DNA of 60,000 nucleotides from NCBI GenBank assembly GCA_964035545.1, contig OZ037766.1, positions 14,747,222-14,807,221 on the forward strand. The letters are read 5' to 3'. Numbering within the stretch: position 1 is the stretch's first letter; the number at the start of each line of letters is the position of its first letter. The stretch is from Bugula neritina (lineage: Eukaryota > Bryozoa > Gymnolaemata > Cheilostomatida > Bugulidae). The position numbers and the translations under genes are program-made. The notes below the pieces were generated by a model. It was not told where the DNA came from, made no database searches, and saw only the letters and a list, made by a program, of their open reading frames with translations. Shown here piece by piece: positions 1 through 12,415 of this stretch.

Positions 1-575
1 AATAGCCCCAACCTTCCATACCAATGTTAGTACACTTCACAACTACAGAACATGTGACAAAGCTTTACGATTTATAATTTAATTTAATATAAAGGGAGAA
101 GGGGGTCAATAGAGCCATGCATTTGTGAAAAATTGTGTTGAATTCTTACATCAAAAGGATATTTAAAGTTACAAATCCTTTAATAACACTTCTTTCAAAC
201 ACATACTGGTGAGATCAGCAGTTATTTGTCCTTGGATGAACACAATGGTCTGCAGCATTTATGATTTATAATCCGTTTCAAGTTAGCGTAAAATATTCTT
301 AATTTTTGCTTGTATAATTTTGGAGCTAACAAGTTCTTGGTTTGTATGATCAAATGAAGATGGTATTTGATCAGCTAAATGGGGAAATATAAACATTTTT
401 AAGGCATTTGGAACATATTTTAAATAATATGGTAGGTCAAGGACAACAATTGGTTATCCAATGAAATATTTACATGTAGTTATAAAAAACCATTGTTGGA
501 CTTAAAGCTATTTAGTGCATATTGTGATATGTTCTGAAATACCTTAGCTGTAAATTTGAGCGAATTTAGAAAACT
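1..575. other. Upstream region of the first gene, no gene seen
   Basis: AT-rich DNA ahead of the first ATG at 576. I see no convincing exon, RNA gene or repeat. It probably holds the promoter and 5' untranslated region of the plus-strand gene that follows, but I could not identify a TATA box or transcription start with any certainty. Confidence 0.4.
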
Positions 576-3500
576 ATGTCAAATCAACTAGCGAAAACTT
601 CTGATCCTTGTTCTGCCATGCCTATGTAAGTAAAATATTTTAAAGACGACTGCTTGTGTGTTTTAAATAATAAATAGTTATATCACTTATATGTTCTAAA
701 ACTGGTTTGTCCAATTGTAATAAGATTAGGTTTATCTAAAGTTATAAAACACCTAATAAGTTGATGTTTTTTGAGATTGAGGCAATATTTTGAAAATTGT
801 ACAAAGTAAGTGTATAACAGAAAAGCTAACTCTGTAACATATTGAATATCTGTGTAAACTGGAATCTAGTATTTAGTATAATAGAAATATTTTTCAACAG
901 GTGCAGAGGCAGTGAGAGAGGAAGTTCTCCAACTCTGGTTAAGCGTATAACCAGTGAGTCATGTCACACCATTGACGACTTTTCTTTTTGTGACGATGAG
1001 TTTGAGGGGATCCTGGGTTTAATAGCTCAACGTTATGACATATCTGATGATGTCATATCCTCCGGTGAACAAGAAACTGGTTGGTTTTGAGTTATTACGT
1101 TAATATAATTTCTACTGAGATGTTTTGCTCACTCATGAACTAATTGATTTATTGAATAGTTTACATTATATTATAGCCTATCAAGTCTCCTATTTTTGTG
1201 AACATAGAATATATTTTTTATTAGCTCCACCATGTTTTCCCCTTCAATCTCTTGTACCCTGTAACACCAGAAGTAACAGGGTGCAGCCTGCAGGCTGGAG
1301 GGCGTAAGTATCTGTATATTTTATCACCAACTTTGTACGAGTATTTTGTTAGTTAGAAGATGAAATGTAATGTAACTGTATTTCTGTTATACCTACTATG
1401 AAAGTGTTGTTTTGTTACTCTAATAAATGACAATTATAAATAATTTGTTAAGAGAATGATGTGCAGCAGTTACACTTTTACTGCTCACTTAGAATTTTCT
1501 GATCTTTTTTTACTAGTGATAGGATAGAGGTTCTTTGTACAAATTATCATTATGATATGTTTTCAATATTCAGAGAATTGCAGAATGCTCTGATTGATCT
1601 ACTTGCTGTCAGTTGTCATAATAGAGAGTATTTTTGTAGATTATTATTTTATTACTATTTGATTTTATCTAGTGAATCCTCAGCTCCGCCCCGAAGTCAA
1701 GGTCAGACTAGTGGTAATCTTCTAGCAAACCTACCACCTTGTAAGAAGACTTCGGAAGCTTATTCTCGTATAATCGAGGAAAGTTTACCTTCTATTGTAA
1801 CTCGGAAGGAAAGTGGTAAAATGATGAGCAAGAGAAAAAATGTTGCATTGCAGAGTTTATTGGAAACAGGTAAACTCTCATTTAATATCTGTAACTTTAT
1901 GCTGTGAATTTTTAGAAGAAAGTTTTTAACTTGGATTGGTAGTAGTTTCTTTGTGTAACTTTATCATTCACATGATTTTTCTATTGCTGGTTCAAGATTG
2001 GGGTTCACACTCTTAGTTATGCAAGAATCATTATACACCTTTATTCGAAGAAATACAGAGTGCTTTTCAGTCTTTGCATTTTAACTTATCGCAAATCTAC
2101 ATGTGTTACAGGTGATGCCTGTGATAGTGGAGAAAGAAGTGGTACTAAACAAGAGAAGATAATTGCTGATGAGAAAGGAGAGGCAACTACCAGTAAACCT
2201 TTCATCAAAGTGATTACTTTGCCTCCATTACTGGATGGTAAATTATGTTTAGTATTACTAATAGTTTTTATATGTTCTATTCTTTAGCTGTAAGTTATTT
2301 TTATATTTTGTGTGCTTTGTTCCTACGAAGTCTTTTTGTTATATGGTCATGTATTTTATGTATGCTTTGTTAAAAAGTGATTTCTTGGCAGGTGGGAACA
2401 GCTCTGTAAGTCAATTGCTTACCAAAAGCACTCTTGGTAGATACGCTAGACAACGAGGAAAGCCAATTACAAATGAAAATAACAGTCAAGCAGTGGATGT
2501 TGCTTTGCCTCCATTTACCAACAGTAAATGCTAATTTAATTTACAACTATTTATATCAGTTCATTGACATTGTGTTTAGTGAGATATGAAAAAGCATCAG
2601 CATGATTCTCAATATATTAGGCTTTTAAGCAAATCAGGTTGATAGTGAAATACTTTAAAACTGTTGAAAACTTGAATCAATTGACAAACATATTTTGTGC
2701 TGAAGACATATTACAATGTAAAACATAATTTTGTTGTTTAAGTGCATAATATTTTATGTTATATTGCCTTTTCTTGAAGTAAAACATTCCTATTTAATTT
2801 TAAATGTTTCGATATTTGACTTTGATTTATAATAATTTTTTATTTAACTATTTCACAGAGAAAGATGCTGGTAAAAAGAGAAAGAGAGAAAGACCTTGCC
2901 GGAAGATGTCTCTCATTGTAGAGGAGACAACCACCAGTAAACCTCAAACAGGAAACTCTAAAGTTTCTTCATCGTCAACTGTGAAAGGTAAAGAATAAAA
3001 CTTTTGTTGTGATTTTATTCTATGCAAGTGACTTGTTTAATATTCAAGCAAGAGGTAGTTAAAGTTTAACAGCTTCTTTTGTTTCATGACTGTTATGATC
3101 GAGTTATTGCTTACTCGTCAACTCTAATGATGTGACTTGTCAATGTATGTTACTGTGAGAATATATGATCTGCTTCATACTCAGTTTTAATCACTGTAAG
3201 AAGAGAAAGAATCTTTATATGTATAAGTTACAACAGGTCACCATGGTGCTAGTGAAGGAGATGATAACAAAACAACTGTTTGTAAAGAGAAGAATACAGC
3301 TGATAAACCTGAAAGTAGAGAGCAAAGTGCTACGCTGCCTTCTATGATAAATGGTAAACTCTTTTTTAATAATAAAAATACTACAAATGCTGGTGCTTAT
3401 TTTTGTTTTATTTTGATGAGAATTATCTGTTATAGCTTAATTTGATGCTTACATTTATTATCATTATTTCATGTTAGGCTATGAATTAATGATTATGAAT

Positions 3501-6500
3501 CGCATTTGTTCTTCTTCATATTGTTTATATTCAACTATTTCACAGAAAAAGACACTGTTAGAAAGAGAAAGCGAGGAAGAGGTTGTCGTAAGATAGCTCC
3601 TACTATGGAGAGGACAACTACCAGTAACTCTCAAACAAAAAACCATAAAGTTGCTTCACCTTCAACGGTGAAAGGTAAACAATAAAACTTGTGTTGTTAT
3701 TTGATTCTATACATATAGTGACACGATTCTCTACGAGATAGATAATAGCAGAGTGACAAAAATTGTTTAATATTTAGACAACAAGTTAATAAAACTATCA
3801 GCTTATATGTTGTATGCATGGCTTTTATGCTCTCATCGTTATTTTTTCCTAAATGTTAATACTGCTATTTCTTAAAGGATGCTGTTACTGAAAATATATG
3901 ACCTGTTCTATACTCAACTCTAATCACTGTAAAAAGATGTACAAGATTTCACATATAATTTACAACAGGTCACCATGGTGCTAGTAAAGGAGATGATGAT
4001 AAAACAACTGTTTGTGAGGAGAAGAATGCTGCTGATAAACCTGAAAGTAGAGAGCAAAGTGCTACGCTGCCTTCTTTGAAAAATGGTAAACTCTTTTTAA
4101 TAATAATAATGTTGTAAATACTGGTGCTTCTTTTTGTCTTGTTTAAATTGGAATTTTGGCAGAGTTTTTTTTTGGTGCTTTAATTTATTATTAATATTTT
4201 ATGTTATTGATTAAAGATTATAGTACATTTTTTCATAATATCTTTATATTCAATCATCTCACAGAAAAAGACACTGCTAGAAAGAGAAAGAGGGGAAGAG
4301 GTTGTCGTAAGATAGCTCCTTTCATGGAGAGGACAACTACCAGTAAATCTCCAACTAAAAACTCTAAAGTTTCTTCACCTTTAACGGTGAAAGGTAGACA
4401 ACGTGATTTTATTCTATGCAAGCGACTTGTTGCATGATGAGATAGAAATTATGTAAAGTGACAACATAGGTTTAATATTCAAGCAAGAGGTAGTAGTTAC
4501 AAATAAACAGCTTCTTTTGTTTCATGTCTTTTATGATCTAATCATTGCTTATTCCTCAATATATGACCTGCTTTCTACTCAACTTTAATCATTGTAAAAA
4601 TTGAATGAACTTTCACATATAATTTTACATACAACAGGTCACCATGGTGCTAGTGACGGGAATGATAATAAAACAACTGTTTGTAAGGACAAGAATGCTG
4701 CTGATGAACTTGGAAATGGAAGGCAAATTTGCACGCTGCCTTTTTTATTAGATGGTAAACTCTTATTTATACTAATTATGTTCCATTTTAGGGTTTATTT
4801 TTCTCTTATCCTCGTGTTAGAATTATTTTTGGTATATGAAATTTTTGATAGAAGATTATATTAATTTTTTTTCTAACATAAAATTGCTATAGTAGAAACA
4901 CGCATGTGGCTGTATAAATTACTGTGAGATCGTGTAAAATACTGTAATTACTATTTGTTAATACAGCTGAAGACGTCAGGAGTGTAAAAAACTAAATATA
5001 TGCATATCTAATGTCATAGAACTTTATTTTCTCACAGACGAAAGTTCTACCAACTCGGAGAGTGAAGCTGCTGCTAAGTACAAACGAGAAGCCATTTTGG
5101 AAATGATTAAGAATAACCGAAATATTATCCGACTGCATCCATCTAAAAATGGTAAAAGTGTTTTGTATTGTTGTTGACTTATTGATATTTCTAAATATTT
5201 TAGTATAAATGTAAACCCTTCATCTAACAAATATCTAATAAAAATCTAGTTTATAGGTATTACCATACATTTTCATATCAACGAAACATTTCCAAGCTGC
5301 TTATCTTATTCTATCATGGAAATATATGATTTTGTATATAACACATAGGTGTAGTAATAACAATATATGTTTGCCGTGCTACAGTTGACAGGACTCGTGA
5401 AACTCAACTACCCTGTAAAACACATGTTGAAATCACAAGAAATCAGTTGAAAGAAAATCCATGGCTAATTCATGACAGGATAAAAAGAGAGCAGCTAGAA
5501 AATGTCCAATTCTTCAGCTCTGATCTGGAGACAGCTACAACTTCTGACAGGTGAGTGTATAGAGATGGTATGAGTCAGAGTATTACTTTACTTGTAACAA
5601 AACTGGTGTACCTGGAAGGTGAACACAGTATTGGTTGTACAGTTTACACATATAAAATTCTGACTCAAGCTCCCTTACTGTAAATATGCCCAGTATAATA
5701 TATGCTCAGTTTACAAAGTATCCACTTTAGATGTTTATTTTACAGTGACTCACTCACTATATTACTGATTGTTATTTGGTAAACTCACACTTAGTATGTT
5801 TATAGCAAGAAAAGTACTTCACTGCCAGACACTCCAGTTTCCATCCATGATCTGTCATCTCTGTCACAGAATGTCTCAAGTTCAGAATCTCAAGGATATT
5901 GTGAGTATTTTATTCTAAACACAAGTCTCATTGCCAGAACCCAACTTAATACCTTGCTGTAGCACAGCATTATGAGTAGCAATTATATCAAGCAGTTATA
6001 ATAATATATACTTGTCTCAATTCGACTGAATCTACCAACTTCTGTAGTTACAGTATACTTACACTTTCTGTGTTATTTTTTCTGCTAGTCTTTGTATTCT
6101 ACTTCATATAATTTAGCCTAAAATCTTTACACTTTTTCATATCTAAATATATCTGCTGTATATAGTTTAAACATGCAGAAGATTTTCCGAATGTTTATGA
6201 AGCTTAAACATATTTTAAGTAGTTGTATGGTTATATTCTTGTTGCAATTTAAATTTGTTGCAATGTGTATTATTATTCTATAGCTGACAGAACAGTAACT
6301 CTGAAAAAACATGCTGTTGTTTTGGATGAAAAAGGTTGCAGGTAAACACATGATCTTCATGTATCATCTCTTACAGTGTGTAAAATTAGGATTGCTTGTT
6401 GATTGTAGTATTACCAACACAGATATGTCCATGTTTAGATTATAATAAGGAATTTTTGCACCTCTGTTATCTGTTTCATGGAGAAAAGTTTTCTAATTTT

Positions 6501-9446
6501 GCTGCTGCCGTATTTTATTAACTTTTTATAACTCAAAAGACAATGTTTTGCAGCGGGTCAAAGCAGAAACCTGTTAAGAGAAAGAAATTGAACCTCTCAT
6601 GGGTCAGTGATTCAGAAGAAGACTCCGCCCACAAGATGGAGTCACTCACTTCTACAAATGCTCATACATCTACTGCTGGAAATGTCCAGAAGGTGTATCC
6701 TATGAATGTGAAAACCATTGAAGTTTCTATCAAACTTCACAGTAAGTTTTAGATTCTATAGTAACGTTACACACTTGAGCTCATTTGATTTTGAAACAGT
6801 TTACTAGTTTATACCGCCATTTGTTATAGCATTATTAAATGCATAAAATCATCAGACTATGCATCATCATGGAAAGCTACAAACATTTTTTATTTTATTT
6901 TATTTTTTTATTTTTGAAACTTATGATGTGAAGTTCCATGTCTTGCATTGTTGAAAGAATGAGATTTTCTATTATGAAGTGCTGTTTTTATCACCCACTC
7001 TTATCTACCAGAGCTACTTACAGAGTTTGTGTATAACACTAAACTAGTATGTAGTGTCTTCTCTGTTGTAGCTGAGTCAGACCCTTCTGCTAGAATAGTT
7101 AACCATTGTGATCCAGCAGAGGGAGGGTAAGTTTCTGTGTTATTATATTCAGAGTAAGTCACTAACAGTTCAGTAACTTAGTAGGGGTAACGAGGGCACA
7201 ACCAGCCGAATTTTGCATTTTTTGCTCTCATTCGTCTGTTTTTCAAGTTACTAGTTCAATAATTTCTAGTCTTAATGCTGCATCTGTTGTCTATTACTGG
7301 TACCAGTTTGTTGTTTCTATCTCTCTCACAACTTTCAGAATAATTAAATTTTCATGACAAAAAAATTGGCCCATTGTGCCCCGGTACCGGGGTACAATGG
7401 GCCACTGGGTGGGACACAACAAGTATATTGAAACTTTGCGTATTTTGTTACATCTGATCTTTATTTATTTAATTTTGCAAATAAATAAAGATACTCGTTC
7501 AGGTCTACAGCAAAATTCATGTTTTAGCTGTACAGTTTGTGCCACTACGAATAGCAGAGGAAGGCAAAATCAAACGCACATCACTCGGTTCTATAGTGCC
7601 ATTATCATTACTGTTTAGAACTAAAAATGTTCTTTTATTTTCACTTCAGAGGAACTTTTATCAAAAAAAACTTCAGTAACATGTACTACAAAATTCTGGG
7701 TGGACTTTTTTCTATGAACTGTAGCTAAGGTGCATTGCTGAGGTTTGTGACTGGAGTACGGAAGGGAGAGGGGGGAGCAAATGAGAAAATCGCAATTTAT
7801 TTTAGTCAAATACATGTATATTCCCTAATGATGTAATATATAATGAATATCATGACTATCTACTAGTAGCAACAGCAGAATGTTTTGTATTATGTATAAA
7901 ATGGCAAAGCTTTAACCTCACTAGATGTATATATTAGGGGAGCTTCCCTTGTAGTTTTGTAGTCTTACCATGATGTCCTTGATATTTTACAAAAAGGTCA
8001 GAAATGGCTATATCTATAGATTTTAGTAACATTTCAACCAACTTTTTGGGCAAACAAACTAATAACAGTGATCAGAGTGCAATAATCAGGTGCCCCATTG
8101 TGCCCCGGTCAGCGTGGCCCATTGTGCCCCGGATGGCCAAATTGAACATAAATGTGCCTCAAGGAAAATTTATTTTAGAGTTTGCTGTTATACTAGTTAA
8201 GCGATATAGAGACAAGCATTGGCAACAATATTTGTAAAATATAGGCTTGTTGCCTTTGAGTGTAATAAGTTATAAAGCTTTAACGACATCCTAAAAAATT
8301 TACAAAAAGTAGGTAAAAACAGTTTTTTTTACTCGCCTTTTCAACACGTATGTTCCGCAAGTGTTGAAACTACAAAGGCTGAATAATTATGTTAATATCT
8401 TTTTATGAAAAAAAATCACAACTCTAAGTCAATAAGTTCTCTCACAATTTGGCCGGCTTTTTGTACCCCTATGACCGTTGTGCCCCCCCCTCGGTTACCC
8501 CTATGGTTTAGTTGTAGTAATTATTGTGTGGTTTGTATTGTGTCTTATGTCATGATGTGTTGATATAGACTCTATTTGCTCTATAAATAATTATATCATT
8601 ATATAATATTTACAGGTTCACCATCAGACTTCCTCCTATCGAGCTCAATATTCACTCTGTTAATACCCCTTCAAAGTATGTATATTAAGAATTTGGTGAA
8701 ATTTGATGTTATTTGCAAATGTTGACTTTACCTTGTGTCAGAAGTTGCCAGATTATTCTATAGTGTTTTATAGACCTTCTAGGTACCTTCTTACATAGAT
8801 TTTTATGTATTTACTTATTCAATTACCAAACTCTATTACGTAGAAGATTTATATGTACACAATATATTTACTATTTATGTACAAAATTTTACAGATCAGC
8901 TCATGCCTCTCATGATGGTAAGTGTGTAAAACTTCTAACAGTTGAATTTTAGTAACTTAAAGCTTTTGACTTTCCCTCATTATGCTACAAATTAAACTTT
9001 TGAGTGCTTGTTCAACATTTTATTGTTCTAATCTTTTCCCTGTTGAGGCCAAGGTAACTGATAGTCATGCTATAATGAGTCATCATCAATAGAGCAGGCT
9101 CACTGTGGTTACATCAAGTAATAGAGTCACATTACTAATGTATAGTGAACAGATTGGCACACCCTCCAACATTCTATATTAGGCATTTGTAGAATATATT
9201 TTCGGTCATCACTGAACTAAGCAGCTGAATTACAAGATTATCTGTTTTGTATATGACCTGTTTCTCCTGTTCTCTGTGAAGTTCTGTTGAGCCATTCAAC
9301 TAGTGGAAATATTACCAAGTAGTTTTACTGTTTGTGTTTTTCCTACAGGTGCTGGTACTGCAGCCACGTCACAGCTGCAACAAACATCCAAGCTGCAAAA
9401 CTTTTTTAAAAAAATAAAAAATACATGGAAAAAAAAGATTAATTAA
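576..9446 (+). CDS. Unrecognised modular Lys/Arg/Ser-rich protein, 21 exons, 761 residues
   Basis: Exons: 576-625, 901-1064, 1271-1303, 1684-1869, 2112-2237, 2392-2523, 2859-2987, 3237-3353, 3546-3674, 3969-4085, 4265-4393, 4638-4754, 5038-5151, 5385-5550, 5806-5900, 6284-6341, 6554-6741, 7072-7126, 8616-8675, 8895-8917, 9349-9446. All junctions are GT-AG and keep one frame from ATG to TAA. I recognise no domain. The N-terminal part is acidic and hydrophobic (EFEGILGLIAQRYDI). The middle is a repeat of two exon types: type A of 43 codons (EKDTxRKRKRGRGCRK..., a likely nuclear localisation signal) and type B of 39 codons (GHHGAS...KTTVC...), all phase 1 at both ends. The C-terminal part has a second basic patch (KQKPVKRKKLNLSW) followed by an acidic DSEEDS, and ends in an amphipathic basic stretch (NFFKKIKNTWKKKIN). 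The gene model is strong; the function is unknown. A nuclear or nucleic-acid-binding role is only inferred from the basic motifs. Confidence 0.82.
2859..4754 (+). repeat. Tandem duplication of a two-exon module (A-B x3)
   Basis: Type A exons (2859-2987, 3546-3674, 4265-4393; each exactly 129 bp) alternate with type B exons (3237-3353, 3969-4085, 4638-4754; each exactly 117 bp), with a period of about 690-720 bp. The flanking introns are also recognisably alike: the stretch after the first A exon (about 3020-3120) reappears after the third (about 4430-4560), with shared runs such as AATATTCAAGCAAGAGGTAG. The duplication therefore copied genomic segments including introns. Exons 2112-2237 and 2392-2523 look like older, diverged relatives of type B. 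Confidence 0.85.
7184..8501 (+). mobile_element. TA-flanked non-autonomous DNA transposon, copy 1
   Basis: The element lies in the intron between exons 7072-7126 and 8616-8675. Its ends are inverted repeats beginning GGGGTAACGAGGGCACAAC and closing with the complement (GTTGTGCC...GGTTACCCC). A TA dinucleotide lies on each side, as for a Tc1/mariner/pogo-type target duplication. A nearly full-length second copy lies at 44109-45415 in the opposite orientation. Inside are several copies of CCCATTGTGCCCCGG, one arranged as a 36 bp palindrome. No transposase domain is visible, so I call it non-autonomous. Superfamily assignment rests only on the TA target and is tentative. Confidence 0.8.
7368..7403. 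repeat. 36 bp palindrome inside the TA transposon
   Basis: The half-site GGCCCATTGTGCCCCGGT is followed by its reverse complement with one mismatch. The same half-site occurs twice more near 8092-8131. In the second element copy the equivalent palindrome is near 45195-45230. Repeated subterminal or internal motifs like this can be transposase binding sites; that is an inference. Confidence 0.8.
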
Positions 9447-11722
9447 TACTTTTTTGTTTATTAGTTTTGATTGTTTAAAGCTCTATCATGTCTCATTCAT
9501 TCTCACACAGTTGTATATTATGCTCATGTTTTTTTTTGATAATTTTGTTTGTTTATTTTTGTTGGTACTATTCTTTCGTATTTATACACTTGACCGTAGA
9601 TACATGTTATGTTTATACTAAAATTATTTATGTTTTTGGACATTTACATAGACTGGGTACCCATGTGATTGGTGTCTGGGGGTTGGTGGAGCGGGGAGGT
9701 GTGACGGACAGTCTGATAAATGTTCTCGGGGTAGGGATATCCTCCTTGATCTGTCACTTTCTTTTGCATTCAGTACTTATCACTGGCTAGATGTTACTAT
9801 GCTTTGGCACAGTAATGTAGTGTAGCTTAGCTTCGTGACTAACTAAGAATCAGTCATTGCACACGAAATCCTACACGGCTGGTGTTTGTGTGCTGTCTGT
9901 ATATTGGGGTGCTTTTCTCGCTGGGGTATTGCGGCTCTGACTCACATTTGGACGGTTGATCTTAATCACTGAACGGTTTCATCCTCTCTTTGGCAACTTA
10001 CTCGTGGGTGCACAGCCTATGTAGTTTTAGTTTATTTATTTTATACCTTTTATTTCATAAAATCAATCTGTCAATAGTTTCAAAGTTTTTTTCTATTCGC
10101 TATATATTTGATAATTTGTAGCATAATGTAGGGCTGTACGAGAGTGAACCAGACATGATAGAGCCAAATTTTATTTTGTTGTTCTATAGTTGAGATTTTA
10201 ATGATAAATTATTATATTGAATTAAATAATTTGTTTACTCTGTGTAAACTTGTGGTGCTTTTATTATTTATTGCATTGTAGCTATCTAACGCTCAATGTT
10301 TTTAATGCACCAAATTTATATAAAAGCTTTGATGACACTAATGTAATGTCTTTTCATGAGACACTCAAACTATGCTTGTGAAAGACATTGTACAGTGTGG
10401 ACTCATAAAAATTGTTTTTTCCTTGCATATATAAAATAAACCTTCTAAATTGTTGTACTTATTCGAAATTGAATGTATTATCTTTTCACATGTTTCTCGA
10501 CTAATATCATAGGCACTACAGATTTCTGTGTGAAAACTTTGTTCATCCAAGTTCATTCTTCCTTTACTAAATAGTTCATACAAGCAGGATAGCACTATCA
10601 CAAAGATGAGTGTGTTTTTCAAGACCTATTCTCATAGAGTACAAAGTTTCTGCTAGCTGCTACATCGTGTTTAATCACTTCATTTTTTCTGCTCATATAT
10701 TCGTACCTGTTTTATACTCAAATATGTTTTTACTGTCCCACATATTTGACACATAGCTTGAATTTTGCCAAGTAGTTATTTTTCTGCTTTAATACCGAGA
10801 GAGCACAACCACTAATTAAAAGCATTTTGGCTACAATGTTGCGGTGTATAGTGTATGTACACCAAAATACGTAAAATGTTATAGGTAACATACTGTACAT
10901 ACATTACATCAAATTTATAAAAAATGTAAACAGTGATTAAAAACACACATTGAACAGAACTTAAATTCAAATGTTTTCTTTACACCTATACATAGTAAGC
11001 ATTTTATTATATTTCCCAAATTTATTTAGCTATTCAACTCATTGCATGCAATAAATTTCAGATTCTTTTTTTATAACACAATACTGTTCATTTCATGTTA
11101 GTACTATGTATATTCATGGTAGTTCGCATGTGGTCTTGATTACCATAATACAAGTAGGGAAAGACAATCAGCATATTGGCTGGTATTGGCAACCAATGCA
11201 AGATATATGAACACTAAAGACCAAATTACTCGTATGCAAGTTAGAAGGAATATTGTTACATCTATTTGTCTGAATATAACAAGGCATTAGGGGTCTAACC
11301 CAAGTGCATGTGCTTTGAGTATGTCTAACATGTTTACAGTAGCTGTCAAGGGTCGTTCTGAGGATCTGTAAACATTTGAACAAGAAGGCGGTGCTGTAGG
11401 AAGAGGGCGGGAACAAATCCTGCAACATAATATACAGTATAACACTCACACCTTTACACTGTGCCATGCATGTAGTTTAACAGAATGTCTTAACATTTAA
11501 CTATTTTTCAAAGTCTGAAGATGGATACATGTGGTAGATGAAATATAAGTTTGCTTTATTTATGGAAATAAATTAGTAAGTAAAGTGTTTCTTATTTATT
11601 TATTATGTATGTATATATTATGTATATAGAATGTTGATTAGATTAATCTATAGTTATATGTCACCATGATAATATAATTACAGCTGCATGCAATTATTTT
11701 GATTTTCCCATATCCCAATATT

Positions 11723-11772
11723 CAGTTGGAACACACTGCTTGTTATTAATAACAAGCAGTGTTATCCAACTG
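11723..11772. repeat. 50 bp near-perfect hairpin
   Basis: The 25-base arm CAGTTGGAACACACTGCTTG..., ending in TTATT, is followed with no spacer by its reverse complement with two mismatches (centre TTATTAATAA). It could be the footprint of a small palindromic mobile element or a structured RNA. Nothing else in the window matches it. Confidence 0.75.
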
Positions 11773-11799
11773 GAAGAAATACACAACCTAATATTAGTC

Positions 11800-11905
11800 T
11801 GGGGCAGCCTTGGTTTAGTCACCAAGGCACAGGTTTAGGTTAGGGTTGGAGTCCCATACCGTGACAATAAAAGCTCTTAAACCATGTTGCCAGCATGCTA
11901 AGAGC
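11800..11905 (+). repeat. tRNA-derived SINE-like sequence
   Basis: The start GGGGCAGCCTTGG resembles a tRNA acceptor and D arm: CCTTGG and CCAAGG can form the D stem around TTTAGTCA. A B-box-like GGTTGGAGTCC follows at 11844-11854. The downstream part contains a self-complementary AGCTCTTA/TAAGAGCT pair. An intact tRNA is unlikely because no clear anticodon arm or matching acceptor 3' strand is present. I call it SINE-like with low certainty, since no second copy is present in the window. Confidence 0.3.
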
Positions 11906-12415
11906 TGCAGTCCTTAACCCACTTCAAACCTAAGAATAAAAATTTTAAAACGCTGAAGAATTTGAATATGAATCTATATATGATTATTGTAGTCCACAGA
12001 ATAAATATAACTTGCAAGTTGTGTGCAGAAGCTTACTGCTATAGATTCTCAAGGTAGTATACTGTATTATATACAGAACCTCTATGACTGTGGCAGCTGC
12101 CAAGCTAGACTGTAACTATACTTTACAGTATGACATAATTAAATTGATATGCCTATGATATTATCACCATTAGTGATTTAATCTTACTTTTAGCTAATGA
12201 TTACTTATAAATCAATAACTTCATCTTCATGTTATAGGCTGAAGTTCGCACGCAGGCTGGATAATCATCTGTATATCATTACAACATTATATACTGCAAG
12301 CTGCACCACAAGCTCCTTAGCTATCACTTTGGAAACATCAGAAATATCTAGTACATTCCATATAATCAGTATATTAATACAATATTTTCCTAGAAGCTAC
12401 TTGACCATATAAACT

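Larger units (their letters stand above)
9447..12415. other. Intergenic region, probable 3' UTR then unassigned DNA
   Basis: The first few hundred bases probably belong to the 3' untranslated region of the preceding gene. A minus-strand open frame at 10365-10625 could be an exon: it has an AG acceptor just before it, a hydrophobic start and no ATG. No partner exons with matching phase were found, so I do not call it a gene. A second minus-strand open frame at 11168-11467 is equally unsupported. The hairpin and SINE-like sequence in the interval are listed separately. Confidence 0.4.

Noticed and set aside
9488-9790. Plus-strand frame of 100 codons with hydrophobic stretches
   Set aside because: Lies just after the stop of the first gene and reads as 3' untranslated sequence; no domain and no conserved pattern.
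10365-10625. Minus-strand frame with a hydrophobic N-terminus, possibly a secreted peptide
   Set aside because: Begins at TTG rather than ATG, and no upstream exon with a matching donor was found; kept only as a note.
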